From Planctomycetaceae bacterium (GTDB lineage: Bacteria > Planctomycetota > Phycisphaerae > Phycisphaerales > SM1A02), in assembly GCA_002737585.1 (NCBI GenBank), contig NSIA01000102.1, positions 1-18,043 on the forward strand: a DNA stretch of 18,043 nucleotides, read 5' to 3'. Position 1 is the first letter of the stretch. Each line of letters begins with the position of its first letter. Both the position numbers and the translations under genes were made by a program. The notes below the pieces were generated by a model that was not told the origin of the DNA, did not search any database, and saw only the letters and a program-made list of their open reading frames with translations. Positions 6,933-14,437 of the stretch are shown here, piece after piece.

Positions 6933-7835
6933 GTGGATCCGCAGATCGTCGTCGAGTACATGGCATTTGGCCTCTTTGGAGGCATGATCGGCGGTCTATT
7001 GGGAATCGGCGGCTCTGTGGGGATCATCCCGCTGGCCACCATCTTCATCAGCCCCGACAAGCAACAACTGCAATGCGCTGCCATGCTCTGCAATGTGGCG
7101 GTCGCCTCCACGGCGTACCGTCGCTACCTCATGGCGGGGAAGATCGAATGGACTTTCGCGCGACGGATCGTGCCGGCGGCCATCGTCTTTGTGCTGGCCG
7201 GTGTCGCCGCCAGCACGGTGATTGATGCCAGCAGCTTTCGCGTGATGTTCGCTGCGTTTCTTATGGTGGTGGCGGTGCGAGAGTTTCGACTGCTCGCCAT
7301 CGGCAGCGAGCATTCCCCCGATGATGCGCGCGAACTGTCGCCAGCGCGCGGCGCGGGCATCGGCGCCATCATGGGATTCTTGAGCGGACTGCTTGGAATC
7401 GGTGGCGGCGTTGTGGGCGTGCCGCTGATGCGCGCGTGGGCCAGGATTCCCATGAAACGCGCGGTGGTCACCAGCGTCTGCACGATGGTGCCGCTTGCCA
7501 TGGTTGGGGCCACCATGAAATCCATCACCCTCTGGAACACGCCCGTTGATGCCAACGGAGCCACCATGTCCACGCTGGCCGCGGGATCCGCCGCCGCAAC
7601 CACCAGTACCGCCGCGTCTTCCGCAACCATCCCCAGCAATGCGCTCATCCCCGCACTCCTGATCGCTGCCTGCCTGATTCCCACCGCCATGGTGGGCAGC
7701 TGGATCGGCGCAACCATCAATGTCCACGTCACCGGTAAGGCGGTTCGATGGGTGCTCGCCACGTACCTGCCGCTGGCCGCTGCGTGGATGGCGTGGCCGG
7801 TGATTGTTCAGTGGTTGTCCGCTTCCGCGCAATGA
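6933..7835 (+). CDS. TauE/SafE (TSUP) family membrane transporter
   Basis: The 300-residue protein starts at GTG 6933, with ATG 6960 as the alternative. It contains the two related halves of the TSUP family. The first has GLFGGMIGGLLGIGGSVGIIPL near residue 13. The second has MGFLSGLLGIGGGVVGVPLM near residue 146. Each half is followed by several hydrophobic helices, about eight spans in all. TSUP proteins export or import small organic or sulfur anions such as sulfite, sulfoacetate or taurine products. The substrate cannot be told from this sequence, and no sulfur gene is adjacent. A low-complexity Ala/Thr/Ser loop near residues 210-235 is unusual. The gene is divergent from comM across a 78-bp gap. 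Confidence 0.9.
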   Translation: MDPQIVVEYMAFGLFGGMIGGLLGIGGSVGIIPLATIFISPDKQQLQCAAMLCNVAVASTAYRRYLMAGKIEWTFARRIVPAAIVFVLAGVAASTVIDASSFRVMFAAFLMVVAVREFRLLAIGSEHSPDDARELSPARGAGIGAIMGFLSGLLGIGGGVVGVPLMRAWARIPMKRAVVTSVCTMVPLAMVGATMKSITLWNTPVDANGATMSTLAAGSAAATTSTAASSATIPSNALIPALLIAACLIPTAMVGSWIGATINVHVTGKAVRWVLATYLPLAAAWMAWPVIVQWLSASAQ

Positions 7836-7847
7836 TTGCCGCGCGAA

Positions 7848-7919
7848 GTTGTCGAGCGTTGCTCATGTGTCCAGCGCTTCCCCGTTGTCGAGCGTTACTC
7901 ATGTGTCCAGCGCTGCCCG
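7848..7919. repeat. 36-bp tandem duplication upstream of the EAL gene
   Basis: Units 7848-7883 and 7884-7919 match at 33 of 36 positions. Each contains TTGTCGAGCGTT, CTCATGTGTCCAGCGCT and a C-rich end. The bases after them (7920-7941) look like a weak third copy. The array starts 12 bp after the transporter stop and ends 43 bp before the EAL gene start, so it may overlap that gene's promoter. Confidence 0.75.
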
Positions 7920-7962
7920 GGCGTCATAAGTTGCCCAGTGTTAACGCTAGACTCGCCGCTCA

Positions 7963-9633
7963 ATGACCCGCGTACTACTTGTTGAGAGTGAACCTGCCAC
8001 ACGCGATCGCCTCGCGCTGGCCCTCCGCAAGGCGCGCTTTGAGGTGCGCTCGGCAAGCGATGCTGAGAACGGCCTGAAATGTGTTGCGGAAGAACATCCA
8101 GAGATTGCACTGTTCGGGACATGTGCAGTGGGTATATCTCTTGCGGAATTTTGCAGCGCTGCCCGCGCCGCTGCCGCTTCCGGCCACATGCAAGTCATTG
8201 CGCTGCTGTCATCAGAAATCACCGCTGCCAGTGCCATCCGCGCCGCGCTTCTTGCTGGCGCCGATGATGCCCTGCCAATACCAACCGACCCACTGGAACT
8301 GATCGAAGCGGTTCGTGCGCAAGAACGCCGAATTCCCGGCTCAGTACCCACCACCATTACTGGCGCCAGCGTTCATGAAGCGATCGAATCCGCGCTGGCC
8401 TCCATGCCACGGCCGGTACTGGTGGTCACCCTGGAACTGGAAGACGCGGGCGCCATTGCATCGATCGAAGGATGCGAAACCCTCCGCGCCCTGGACGAAG
8501 TATGGCGCGCGCGTATCCGGGCACTCATTCCGGAACAAGCATTTCTCTTTGCCAAGGCGCCGGGTGAGGCAATTGCATTGCTCCCAGGATCAACCCCGCA
8601 ACCACGAACACTGCTCGCCGCACTGGGCGGAACTGGCCAACCAGCGGAGCGCATCGGCACCATCGACATGCGTATTCGCGCAGCGGTGGGTGTGGTGGAA
8701 CTAGCCGCCGGCGAAACGCCGTCCATCGAACAAACGCTGGCGCGAAGTAAGCAAGCGCTCCGGCTCGCGCGCCATGGCCCGCAGCCACGCATCAATTTCT
8801 ATGACACAGCCGATGCCACGCGGTCGCTCAATGATCTGCAACTCGCCACCATGCTGCAGCATGCCTTGGAAGATGGGAAATTTCGGTTGGTGTATCAACC
8901 GAAGGTGAGTATTGCGACGGGCGCTACTGTTGGTGCTGAAGCACTGATTCGCTGGAAACTACCAACCACTGGTGAGTCCATCGCGCCGACGCGCCTGCTT
9001 GCTATTGCTGAAGACGCCGGCCTCCTTGATGAAATTGGTGGATGGGCACTGCGCGAAGCGTGCCGGCAGTGCTCCGCATGGTCGCTCGCCGGGATGGATA
9101 TTCCGGTCAGCGTGAATCTTGCCGCTAGCCAGTTCCGACGCGGCGACCTAGTAGACGCCGTTCGACTGGCGTTGAGCGAATCGGCATTGCCGGGCCGACT
9201 CCTAACGGTTGAAGTTCAAGAAGGCGTGCTGGTGCAGGAGGGGCTACTCATTCGCCCGCAGTTGGAGGCGTTACGAATCAATGGCGTTCGCATCTCCGTG
9301 GATGACTTTGGTACAGGCGTCGCGGGCATCGCCGTGCTGCGGCAATTTCCGATTGATGAACTCAAGATTGACCAGTCCGTCATCGCACGGCTTCCTGGTA
9401 CCGCAGATGATCGAGCAATGGTGGACACCGCGCTCCGTCACGCGCGGCAGCTCAATATCGACTGCGTGGCCGAGGGTGTGGAAAGCCCTGCGCAGTGGGC
9501 GTTTCTTGCCGAACATGGCTGGCATGCAGCGCAGGGTTGGCACATCTCACATCCGATGGCGGGGACGTCCATTCCAGGATTCGTTCGCAACGAACCGGAT
9601 GCGATCGCGGCAAGCAGACGCGCTGATGCGTAA
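7963..9633 (+). CDS. Cyclic-di-GMP phosphodiesterase: degenerate receiver, degenerate GGDEF, EAL
   Basis: The 556-residue cytoplasmic protein starts at ATG 7963 with no clear Shine-Dalgarno site. Residues 1-125 have the fold pattern of a response-regulator receiver (MTRVLLVESEPATRDRLALA), but the phospho-acceptor Asp is replaced (PEIALFGTC, near residue 52) and the conserved Lys is missing. Residues about 140-285 look like a GGDEF domain whose active-site motif has decayed to APGEAIALLP. Residues about 295-545 are an EAL domain with the key residues in place: EAL at 326-328, VNLAASQF, EVQE, DDFGTG from Asp447, Lys468 in LKID, and Glu504 in VAEGVES. It therefore most likely hydrolyses c-di-GMP, with the first two domains serving as protein- or ligand-sensing modules. 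The stop faces the convergent peptidase gene 49 bp away. Confidence 0.92.
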   Translation: MTRVLLVESEPATRDRLALALRKARFEVRSASDAENGLKCVAEEHPEIALFGTCAVGISLAEFCSAARAAAASGHMQVIALLSSEITAASAIRAALLAGADDALPIPTDPLELIEAVRAQERRIPGSVPTTITGASVHEAIESALASMPRPVLVVTLELEDAGAIASIEGCETLRALDEVWRARIRALIPEQAFLFAKAPGEAIALLPGSTPQPRTLLAALGGTGQPAERIGTIDMRIRAAVGVVELAAGETPSIEQTLARSKQALRLARHGPQPRINFYDTADATRSLNDLQLATMLQHALEDGKFRLVYQPKVSIATGATVGAEALIRWKLPTTGESIAPTRLLAIAEDAGLLDEIGGWALREACRQCSAWSLAGMDIPVSVNLAASQFRRGDLVDAVRLALSESALPGRLLTVEVQEGVLVQEGLLIRPQLEALRINGVRISVDDFGTGVAGIAVLRQFPIDELKIDQSVIARLPGTADDRAMVDTALRHARQLNIDCVAEGVESPAQWAFLAEHGWHAAQGWHISHPMAGTSIPGFVRNEPDAIAASRRADA

Positions 9634-9682
9634 GACGCACTGAAGCCGCGCACCGATCCCACGCCCACGGACCCCACGCGCA

Positions 9683-11950
9683 CTACTTCTGCACCCCCGC
9701 GAGATCCAAGAAGAATGCCTGCTCGCGCGCGGCCTGTTGCAGGCGCTCGAAGCGTCCGCTCTTGCCACCGTGACCGGCTTCCATATTGATGTGCAACAAG
9801 AACGGATTGGCATCGGTGCGCAGTCGACGCAAGCGCGCCACAAACTTGGCGGGCTCGTAGTACTGCACTTGTGAATCCCACAGTCCAGTGGTCACCAGCA
9901 TGGCCGGATAGTCCTTGGCCGTCAAATTGTCATAGGGCGAATAGGACAAGATGTATTCGTACGCTTCCTTGGATTCCTTGGGATTCCCCCACTGGGTCCA
10001 CTCATTGGTGGTGAGCGGAATGGTCTCATCAAGCATGGTGGTGAGCGCATCAACAAACGGAACATGCAGGCCGATTCCCTTGTAGTGGCTCCCCGCCTGA
10101 TTGGCGACGGCACCCATCAACAGACCGCCCGCCGAACCGCCGGTGGCAAAGATCCGCCCGTCACACCAACGCTCCTTGCGCAAGAAATCCGTGGCGTCCA
10201 CAAAGTCGTTGAACGAGTTCTTCTTGTGCATCAATCGACCGTCTTCGTACCAATCCTGGCCCATGTCCGCGCCGCCACGAATGTGCGCGGCAGCAATCAG
10301 GAATCCGCGATCCATCAAACTGACCGCAGCGGAATCAAACTCCGCATCGGTGGGCAGCCCGTAAGCGCCATAACCCTCAATACGCATGGCATGCTTGCCA
10401 TCACGGGCATACGCGTCCTTACGCCACGAAAGTGAAACTGGAATGCGCTTGCCATCACGGCTCGGTGCCCAGGCGCGCGCGGTTTCGTATTGATCGCGTT
10501 GATAGCCAATGACGGGCTGCACCTTTCGAACCGTGCGCGCCGCGGTTGCCAAGTCAACGTCAATCGTGGTGCGTGGCGTGACCATCGATGTGTAACCGAT
10601 GCGCACCGAAGTGTTCGCCGCATCCATGTTCTCACCAAAGGTCATGGCGTATGCAGACTCGTCCGCTGGCACCACCGTGCCGCTGCCACCAGTCCAAGGA
10701 ATGATGCGAATACGCGGATTGGCATCAACGCGCTCCAGCACGGCAATTCCTGAATTGAAAGCAATGGCGTCATCGACTGATGCATCCGCGCGTTGCGGAA
10801 GAATGGTGTTCCACCCGGTGCGGTCATCTGCAGCAGACTCGGGTGCCACCACCAGTCGGAAGTTGCGCGCGCCTTCGTTGGTGCGAATCAGCCACTTGCC
10901 GGCGCAATGATCAACATAGTTGCGGACATTCGGTCGGCGCGGAAACACTACGGCTGCAGGAGCATCCGGACGATCAAGCGGCACCACGCGTAGTTCGTTG
11001 GTGTCATAACCCTCCATGGTGATCAACAGGTATTTATCGCTGCGGCTGGTGCTAATTTCCGTGAAGAGCGTCTTGTCCGGTTCGTCATAGACGAGCGTGT
11101 CTGACGCGGCCGATGTGCCCAAGACATGGCGATATACGGGGCCACTCTGCAACAACACCGGATCTTGGCGGATATAGAAGACGGACTTCCCGTCCGCCGC
11201 CCACTCCACTGACTCCAATGTTCCTTCCATGTGATCCGGCAGCATGGCACCCGTGCGCAGATCCTTGAAGCGAACGGTGTGTATGCGGCGGCCGGTGAGG
11301 TCCTGCGTCCACGCCAACATGTTGCCATCGGGACTGGCAGCCATCTTGGACACCCGAAAGTAATCCTCGCCTTTGGCCATCGCTGGTACATCAAGCAGCA
11401 CTTCTGGCTGCACGGATTCATCTTGCGCCGCTGGGGTCCCGCGTCGGCGCATGTAGGTTGGATATTCCGCGCCCGTATCGAAGCGCGTCCAATACCAGTA
11501 GCCGTGATCGAATGCCGGTACGGTGGAATCATCTTCCTTGATGCGTCCACGAATCTCTTTGACGAGCGTCTCCTGCAGCGGCACCAGCCGCGCCATCATG
11601 GCCTCGGTGTAGGCCTGTTCCGCGTTGAGATACGCCATGATGTCCGCGGGCTTCTTCTCAGAGTTGTCATTGCGAAGCCAGTAGTACTCATCGGTTCGGT
11701 CACCAAAGGGGCTCTTGATGACGAACACTTCCTGGCGCGCCACCGGCGGCTGGAGTGCCGATCCCGAAGTCGGCTGGTGCATGGCGGCCGGAGGTTCTGC
11801 CGCCTCACTCGCTGCGCCCGGTTCCGAGTTCGCGGTGGCCGCAGAGGCCGTGCCTCCCGCGCCACCTGACGTACATCCCGCAACGACCAGCGCACTCAGT
11901 GCGGCAGCGACAGGGACGGCTACATGACTCACGATGGCTCGAATGCGCAT
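9683..11950 (-). CDS. ptrB: Oligopeptidase B-like S9A serine peptidase, predicted lipoprotein
   Basis: The 755-residue protein matches oligopeptidase B over its length: a seven-bladed propeller part, then the alpha/beta-hydrolase part with IRGGADMGQDWYEDGR, KKNSFNDF, and PFVDALTTMLDETIPLTTNE. The catalytic triad is Ser606 in GGSAGG, Asp692 in LWDSQ and His727 in EAGHGG. The Asp-to-His spacing of 35 fits oligopeptidase B better than prolyl oligopeptidase. The enzyme cleaves short peptides after Arg or Lys. The N-terminus (MRIRAIVSHVAVPVAAALSA then VVAGC) is a lipoprotein signal, followed by a Gly/Ala/Ser-rich linker, so the protein should be membrane-anchored outside the cytoplasm, unlike the cytosolic enterobacterial enzyme. 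The start at ATG 11950 has no evident ribosome binding site. It lies 107 bp after iscA with a strong hairpin between. Confidence 0.92.
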   Translation of the reverse strand: MRIRAIVSHVAVPVAAALSALVVAGCTSGGAGGTASAATANSEPGAASEAAEPPAAMHQPTSGSALQPPVARQEVFVIKSPFGDRTDEYYWLRNDNSEKKPADIMAYLNAEQAYTEAMMARLVPLQETLVKEIRGRIKEDDSTVPAFDHGYWYWTRFDTGAEYPTYMRRRGTPAAQDESVQPEVLLDVPAMAKGEDYFRVSKMAASPDGNMLAWTQDLTGRRIHTVRFKDLRTGAMLPDHMEGTLESVEWAADGKSVFYIRQDPVLLQSGPVYRHVLGTSAASDTLVYDEPDKTLFTEISTSRSDKYLLITMEGYDTNELRVVPLDRPDAPAAVVFPRRPNVRNYVDHCAGKWLIRTNEGARNFRLVVAPESAADDRTGWNTILPQRADASVDDAIAFNSGIAVLERVDANPRIRIIPWTGGSGTVVPADESAYAMTFGENMDAANTSVRIGYTSMVTPRTTIDVDLATAARTVRKVQPVIGYQRDQYETARAWAPSRDGKRIPVSLSWRKDAYARDGKHAMRIEGYGAYGLPTDAEFDSAAVSLMDRGFLIAAAHIRGGADMGQDWYEDGRLMHKKNSFNDFVDATDFLRKERWCDGRIFATGGSAGGLLMGAVANQAGSHYKGIGLHVPFVDALTTMLDETIPLTTNEWTQWGNPKESKEAYEYILSYSPYDNLTAKDYPAMLVTTGLWDSQVQYYEPAKFVARLRRLRTDANPFLLHINMEAGHGGKSGRFERLQQAAREQAFFLDLAGVQK

Positions 11951-11966
11951 GCATAGAGCGTAGCGA

Positions 11967-11999
11967 ACCGCCCCACATCCGGAGGGGATGCGGGGCGGT
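11967..11999 (-). terminator. Strong hairpin after the isc operon
   Basis: ACCGCCCCACATCC (11967-11980) pairs with GGATGCGGGGCGGT (11986-11999) over 14 positions with one imperfect (A-G; wobble on the other strand) step and a five-base loop. It is 58 bp beyond the iscA stop and 16 bp before the ptrB start. It may end isc transcription, but no T-run follows it. It could also lie in the ptrB 5' leader and affect translation. Confidence 0.45.
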
Positions 12000-12057
12000 G
12001 GTTGGACTTGGAATGTTGCCGCGCTACGAAATGCCGCGCGCGGACCGCACCGAGTAC

Positions 12058-12480
12058 TTATGCGCTAAAGCTGGAGCCGCATCCGCACGTGGTGCTGGCG
12101 TTTGGATTGGTGAAGACAAATCCGCGGCCCATGATCTCATCCTTAAAGTCGATCGTGGTGCCGTTGAGGTACAGGAAGCTCTTTGGATCGCACACCACCC
12201 GCACCGTGAAGGTGCCGGATTCTGCAACCGCGGTCGCTGTGCCACCGTTGCCGCCTTCAACGCGACTGACGGTCTTGCCGTCATCGGCGGTGCGGTACGT
12301 GAACTCCCACAGTTCATCGGAGTCCTTCTGCACTTCGGTCAGATCAAGGATGTAACTAAAGCCACTGCATCCACCGCCCTTGACGCCAATGCGGAGACGA
12401 ATCTTGTCTGCATCGAGGCCCTGCTGATGAATGATGTTGCTGATTTCGCGGGCTGCTGAATCACTAATAATGACGGACAT
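12058..12480 (-). CDS. iscA: A-type iron-sulfur carrier (IscA/HesB family)
   Basis: The 140-residue protein carries the three ligand cysteines of A-type carriers: Cys38 in KGGGCSGFSY and Cys132 and Cys134 in the C-terminal TTCGCGSSF. It receives iron-sulfur clusters assembled on IscU and hands them to target proteins, with a possible role in iron binding. Family members are about 107 residues. The extra length is an insertion at about residues 58-88 (rich in Gly, Thr and Ala, around VEGGNGGTATAV) between the two halves of the fold. The start ATG 12480 has GGAAAGAG just upstream. It is the last gene of iscS-iscU-iscA, 33 bp after iscU. Assignment to iscA rather than erpA rests on its place in the operon. 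Confidence 0.92.
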   Translation of the reverse strand: MSVIISDSAAREISNIIHQQGLDADKIRLRIGVKGGGCSGFSYILDLTEVQKDSDELWEFTYRTADDGKTVSRVEGGNGGTATAVAESGTFTVRVVCDPKSFLYLNGTTIDFKDEIMGRGFVFTNPNASTTCGCGSSFSA

Positions 12481-12513
12481 AATGAGCTCTTTCCGTAGGG
12501 TGCGTTGAAACTA

Positions 12514-12945
12514 TCAGTGGGTAGCGGCGTGGGTAGCGGAATCAGCCACCATGCCGTTCTTCTTGCGGTAATCAGCAATGGCCGCGCGGATGGAATCCTC
12601 GGCGAGCACGCTGCAGTGAATCTTCACGGGCGGGAGACTGAGCTCCTCAACAATCTGGGTGTTCTTGATGGTGAGCGCCTCATCAACTGACTTGCCCTTG
12701 AGCCATTCAGTAGCCAGGCTGCTTGAAGCAATCGCGCTGCCGCAACCAAAGCACTTGAACTTGGCGTCTTCAATGACGCCCTGCTCGTTGACCTTGATAT
12801 GCAACTGCATCACATCGCCGCACTCTGGGGCGCCGACGATGCCAACGCCAACATCGGTGCGCTTGGCAACATCGGTGCTCGTACCGAAACTGCCGACGTT
12901 GCGTGGGTGCTGGAAGTGATCAACAACTTTATCTGAGTAAGCCAT
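12514..12945 (-). CDS. iscU: Iron-sulfur cluster scaffold IscU
   Basis: The 143-residue protein has all the residues needed for cluster assembly, each offset by five from Escherichia coli IscU: Cys42 and Asp44 in PECGDVM, Cys68 in KCFGCGSA, and His110 and Cys111 in KIHCSVLAED. The LPPVK motif recognised by the HscA chaperone is present at 104-108. It accepts sulfur from IscS and builds the [2Fe-2S] cluster. A His-containing tail of about 12 residues (ADSATHAATH) extends the end. The start ATG 12945 has AGGA seven bases upstream. It lies 63 bp after iscS and 33 bp before iscA in the same direction. Length and motifs exclude SufU and NifU. Confidence 0.96.
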   Translation of the reverse strand: MAYSDKVVDHFQHPRNVGSFGTSTDVAKRTDVGVGIVGAPECGDVMQLHIKVNEQGVIEDAKFKCFGCGSAIASSSLATEWLKGKSVDEALTIKNTQIVEELSLPPVKIHCSVLAEDSIRAAIADYRKKNGMVADSATHAATH

Positions 12946-13008
12946 GGTGAGGTCCTGTGTGCCGGCGCTGTGCCGGTCAAGTGCGTTCGGGTGAAGTGAC
13001 TGCGCGGA

Positions 13009-14247
13009 TTAGTGCGCTTGCCACTGAATCTTGGAAATGTCGACGCCTTCTTTATGAAGGTCAAACAGCGGGCTCATCAAGCGCAAGTGCTCAACGGCCG
13101 CAACGATCTGCTCAATTGCAAAGTCCACTTCTTCCTCAGTGGTCCAGCGACCAAGCGAAAGGCGTAATGATGAATGTGCCAATTCGTCGCCAACTCCGAG
13201 CCCCTTGAGCACATAGCTCGGCTCGAGACTGGCGCTGGTGCACGCGCTGCCGGAACTGCAAGCGATGTCCTTCACGCCCATCATCAGGCTTTCGCCCTCA
13301 ACAAACCCGAAGGAAATATTGGTGACGTGCGGAAGGCGCTTCTCGATGTGACCGTTCACCTGAGTGACTTCAATGCGGCGCGAAAGTTCAGTTTCAAGCT
13401 TGCGGCGGAACTTCATGACGCGTTCGCGTTCGTGGTCCATCTCGTGCTGGCAGAGTTCGCAGGCCTTGCCAAACCCAACAATTCCGGTGACATTCAGCGT
13501 GCCAGAACGCATGCCGCGCTCATGTCCGCCTCCGTCAATGATTGCTTCCAAGCGAATGCGCGGCTTGCGACGCCGAACGAACAAGGCGCCCACGCCCTTC
13601 GGTCCGTAGATCTTGTGACCACTCCAGCTGAGGAGATCGATGTGATCTCGCTCCACATCGGTTGGCATCTTGCCAACCCACTGCGTGGCATCAGTGTGGA
13701 AGACGATTTCCTTGTCGTGGCACAACTTGCCGATTTGCGGGATCTCATTGATCACGCCGATCTCATTGTTGGCCCACATGATGCTGACCAAGATGGTGTC
13801 TGGACGAACGGCCGCGGCAACCATGTCGGCGGTAATCACGCCATCGGTACCAGGCGTTAGGAAGGTGACATCAAAGCCCTCGCGCTGCAGGCGCTTGCAC
13901 GGATCGAGCACTGCCTTGTGTTCATGGATCGCTGAGATGATGTGCCCGCGACCCGTCTGGCCTGCCGGAGCCTTTGCGTAAATCTCTGCGGCGCCCTTGA
14001 TGGCCAGGTTGTTGCTCTCCGTAGCGCCGGACGTGAAGATGATTTCCTTGGGGTTGGCGCCGATCAACGCGGCAGACTGCTCGCGGGCCAACTCGACGCC
14101 GTCTTCAGATTCCCAACCGAACTTGTGGTTACGGCTCGAGGAGTTGCCGAATTTATCGCTGAAGTACGGAAGCATGGCTTCCACCACGCGTGGGTCGCAG
14201 CGAGTGGTGGCGGCATGATCGAAATAAATGGGTAGTTTGAGTGCCAT
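13009..14247 (-). CDS. iscS: Cysteine desulfurase IscS
   Basis: The enzyme takes sulfur from cysteine with pyridoxal phosphate and delivers it to IscU and other acceptors. With ATG 14247 as start the protein has 412 residues. A TTG at 14259 is an in-frame alternative. The PLP lysine is Lys212 in SWSGHKIYGPKG, the catalytic Cys336 lies in SSGSACTSASLEPS, and His110 (IHEHKAV), Asp186 and Gln189 (FHTDATQ) complete the cofactor site. The C-terminus (SPLFDLHKEGVDISKIQW) matches the group I IscS tail that contacts IscU, which excludes SufS and supports iscS over nifS. It is the first gene of iscS-iscU-iscA. No iscR is encoded in the 190 bp upstream, where the promoter must lie back to back with that of panC. 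Confidence 0.96.
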   Translation of the reverse strand: MALKLPIYFDHAATTRCDPRVVEAMLPYFSDKFGNSSSRNHKFGWESEDGVELAREQSAALIGANPKEIIFTSGATESNNLAIKGAAEIYAKAPAGQTGRGHIISAIHEHKAVLDPCKRLQREGFDVTFLTPGTDGVITADMVAAAVRPDTILVSIMWANNEIGVINEIPQIGKLCHDKEIVFHTDATQWVGKMPTDVERDHIDLLSWSGHKIYGPKGVGALFVRRRKPRIRLEAIIDGGGHERGMRSGTLNVTGIVGFGKACELCQHEMDHERERVMKFRRKLETELSRRIEVTQVNGHIEKRLPHVTNISFGFVEGESLMMGVKDIACSSGSACTSASLEPSYVLKGLGVGDELAHSSLRLSLGRWTTEEEVDFAIEQIVAAVEHLRLMSPLFDLHKEGVDISKIQWQAH

Positions 14248-14391
14248 GGTGGTTTGCAAGGGATTCGGAGGAGCGCAGGACCGTCAGGGCCTGCGGCAAT
14301 TGAGATCCAGTCGCAATATCAGTCTAGGAGGGCGGGACACAATTGAAAAGCCATCTCGGAGCGGATCTCTGTGAATTCTCGGAAATGTAGT

Positions 14392-14417
14392 CCGGAATTC
14401 CCAACCGGAAGTTCCGG
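14392..14417. promoter_or_regulatory. Palindromic site upstream of panC, possible operator
   Basis: CCGGAAGTTCCGG (14405-14417) is a perfect odd-centred palindrome, and CCGGAATTCC (14392-14401), just before it, repeats CCGGAA and holds the palindrome GGAATTCC. The pair sits 20 bp upstream of the panC start in the region shared with divergent iscS. A regulator site is possible. No specific regulator is suggested. Confidence 0.25.
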
Positions 14418-14437
14418 CACTATGGTGGACATCGCAG

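Noticed and set aside
5998..6987. Plus-strand open frame of 329 codons opposite comM
   Set aside because: It is the shadow of comM, whose - strand product has complete family motifs.
6996..7832. Minus-strand open frame of 278 codons opposite the TSUP transporter
   Set aside because: A His/Arg/Gly-rich shadow with no domain. The + strand frame has clear duplicated TSUP motifs.
11231..11869. Plus-strand open frame of 212 codons opposite oligopeptidase B
   Set aside because: It is antisense to a gene with an intact catalytic triad and shows no recognisable features.
12961..12980. Repeated GTGCCGG in the iscS-iscU gap as an attenuator
   Set aside because: The short direct repeat gives only a five-pair stem, too weak to support a regulatory call.
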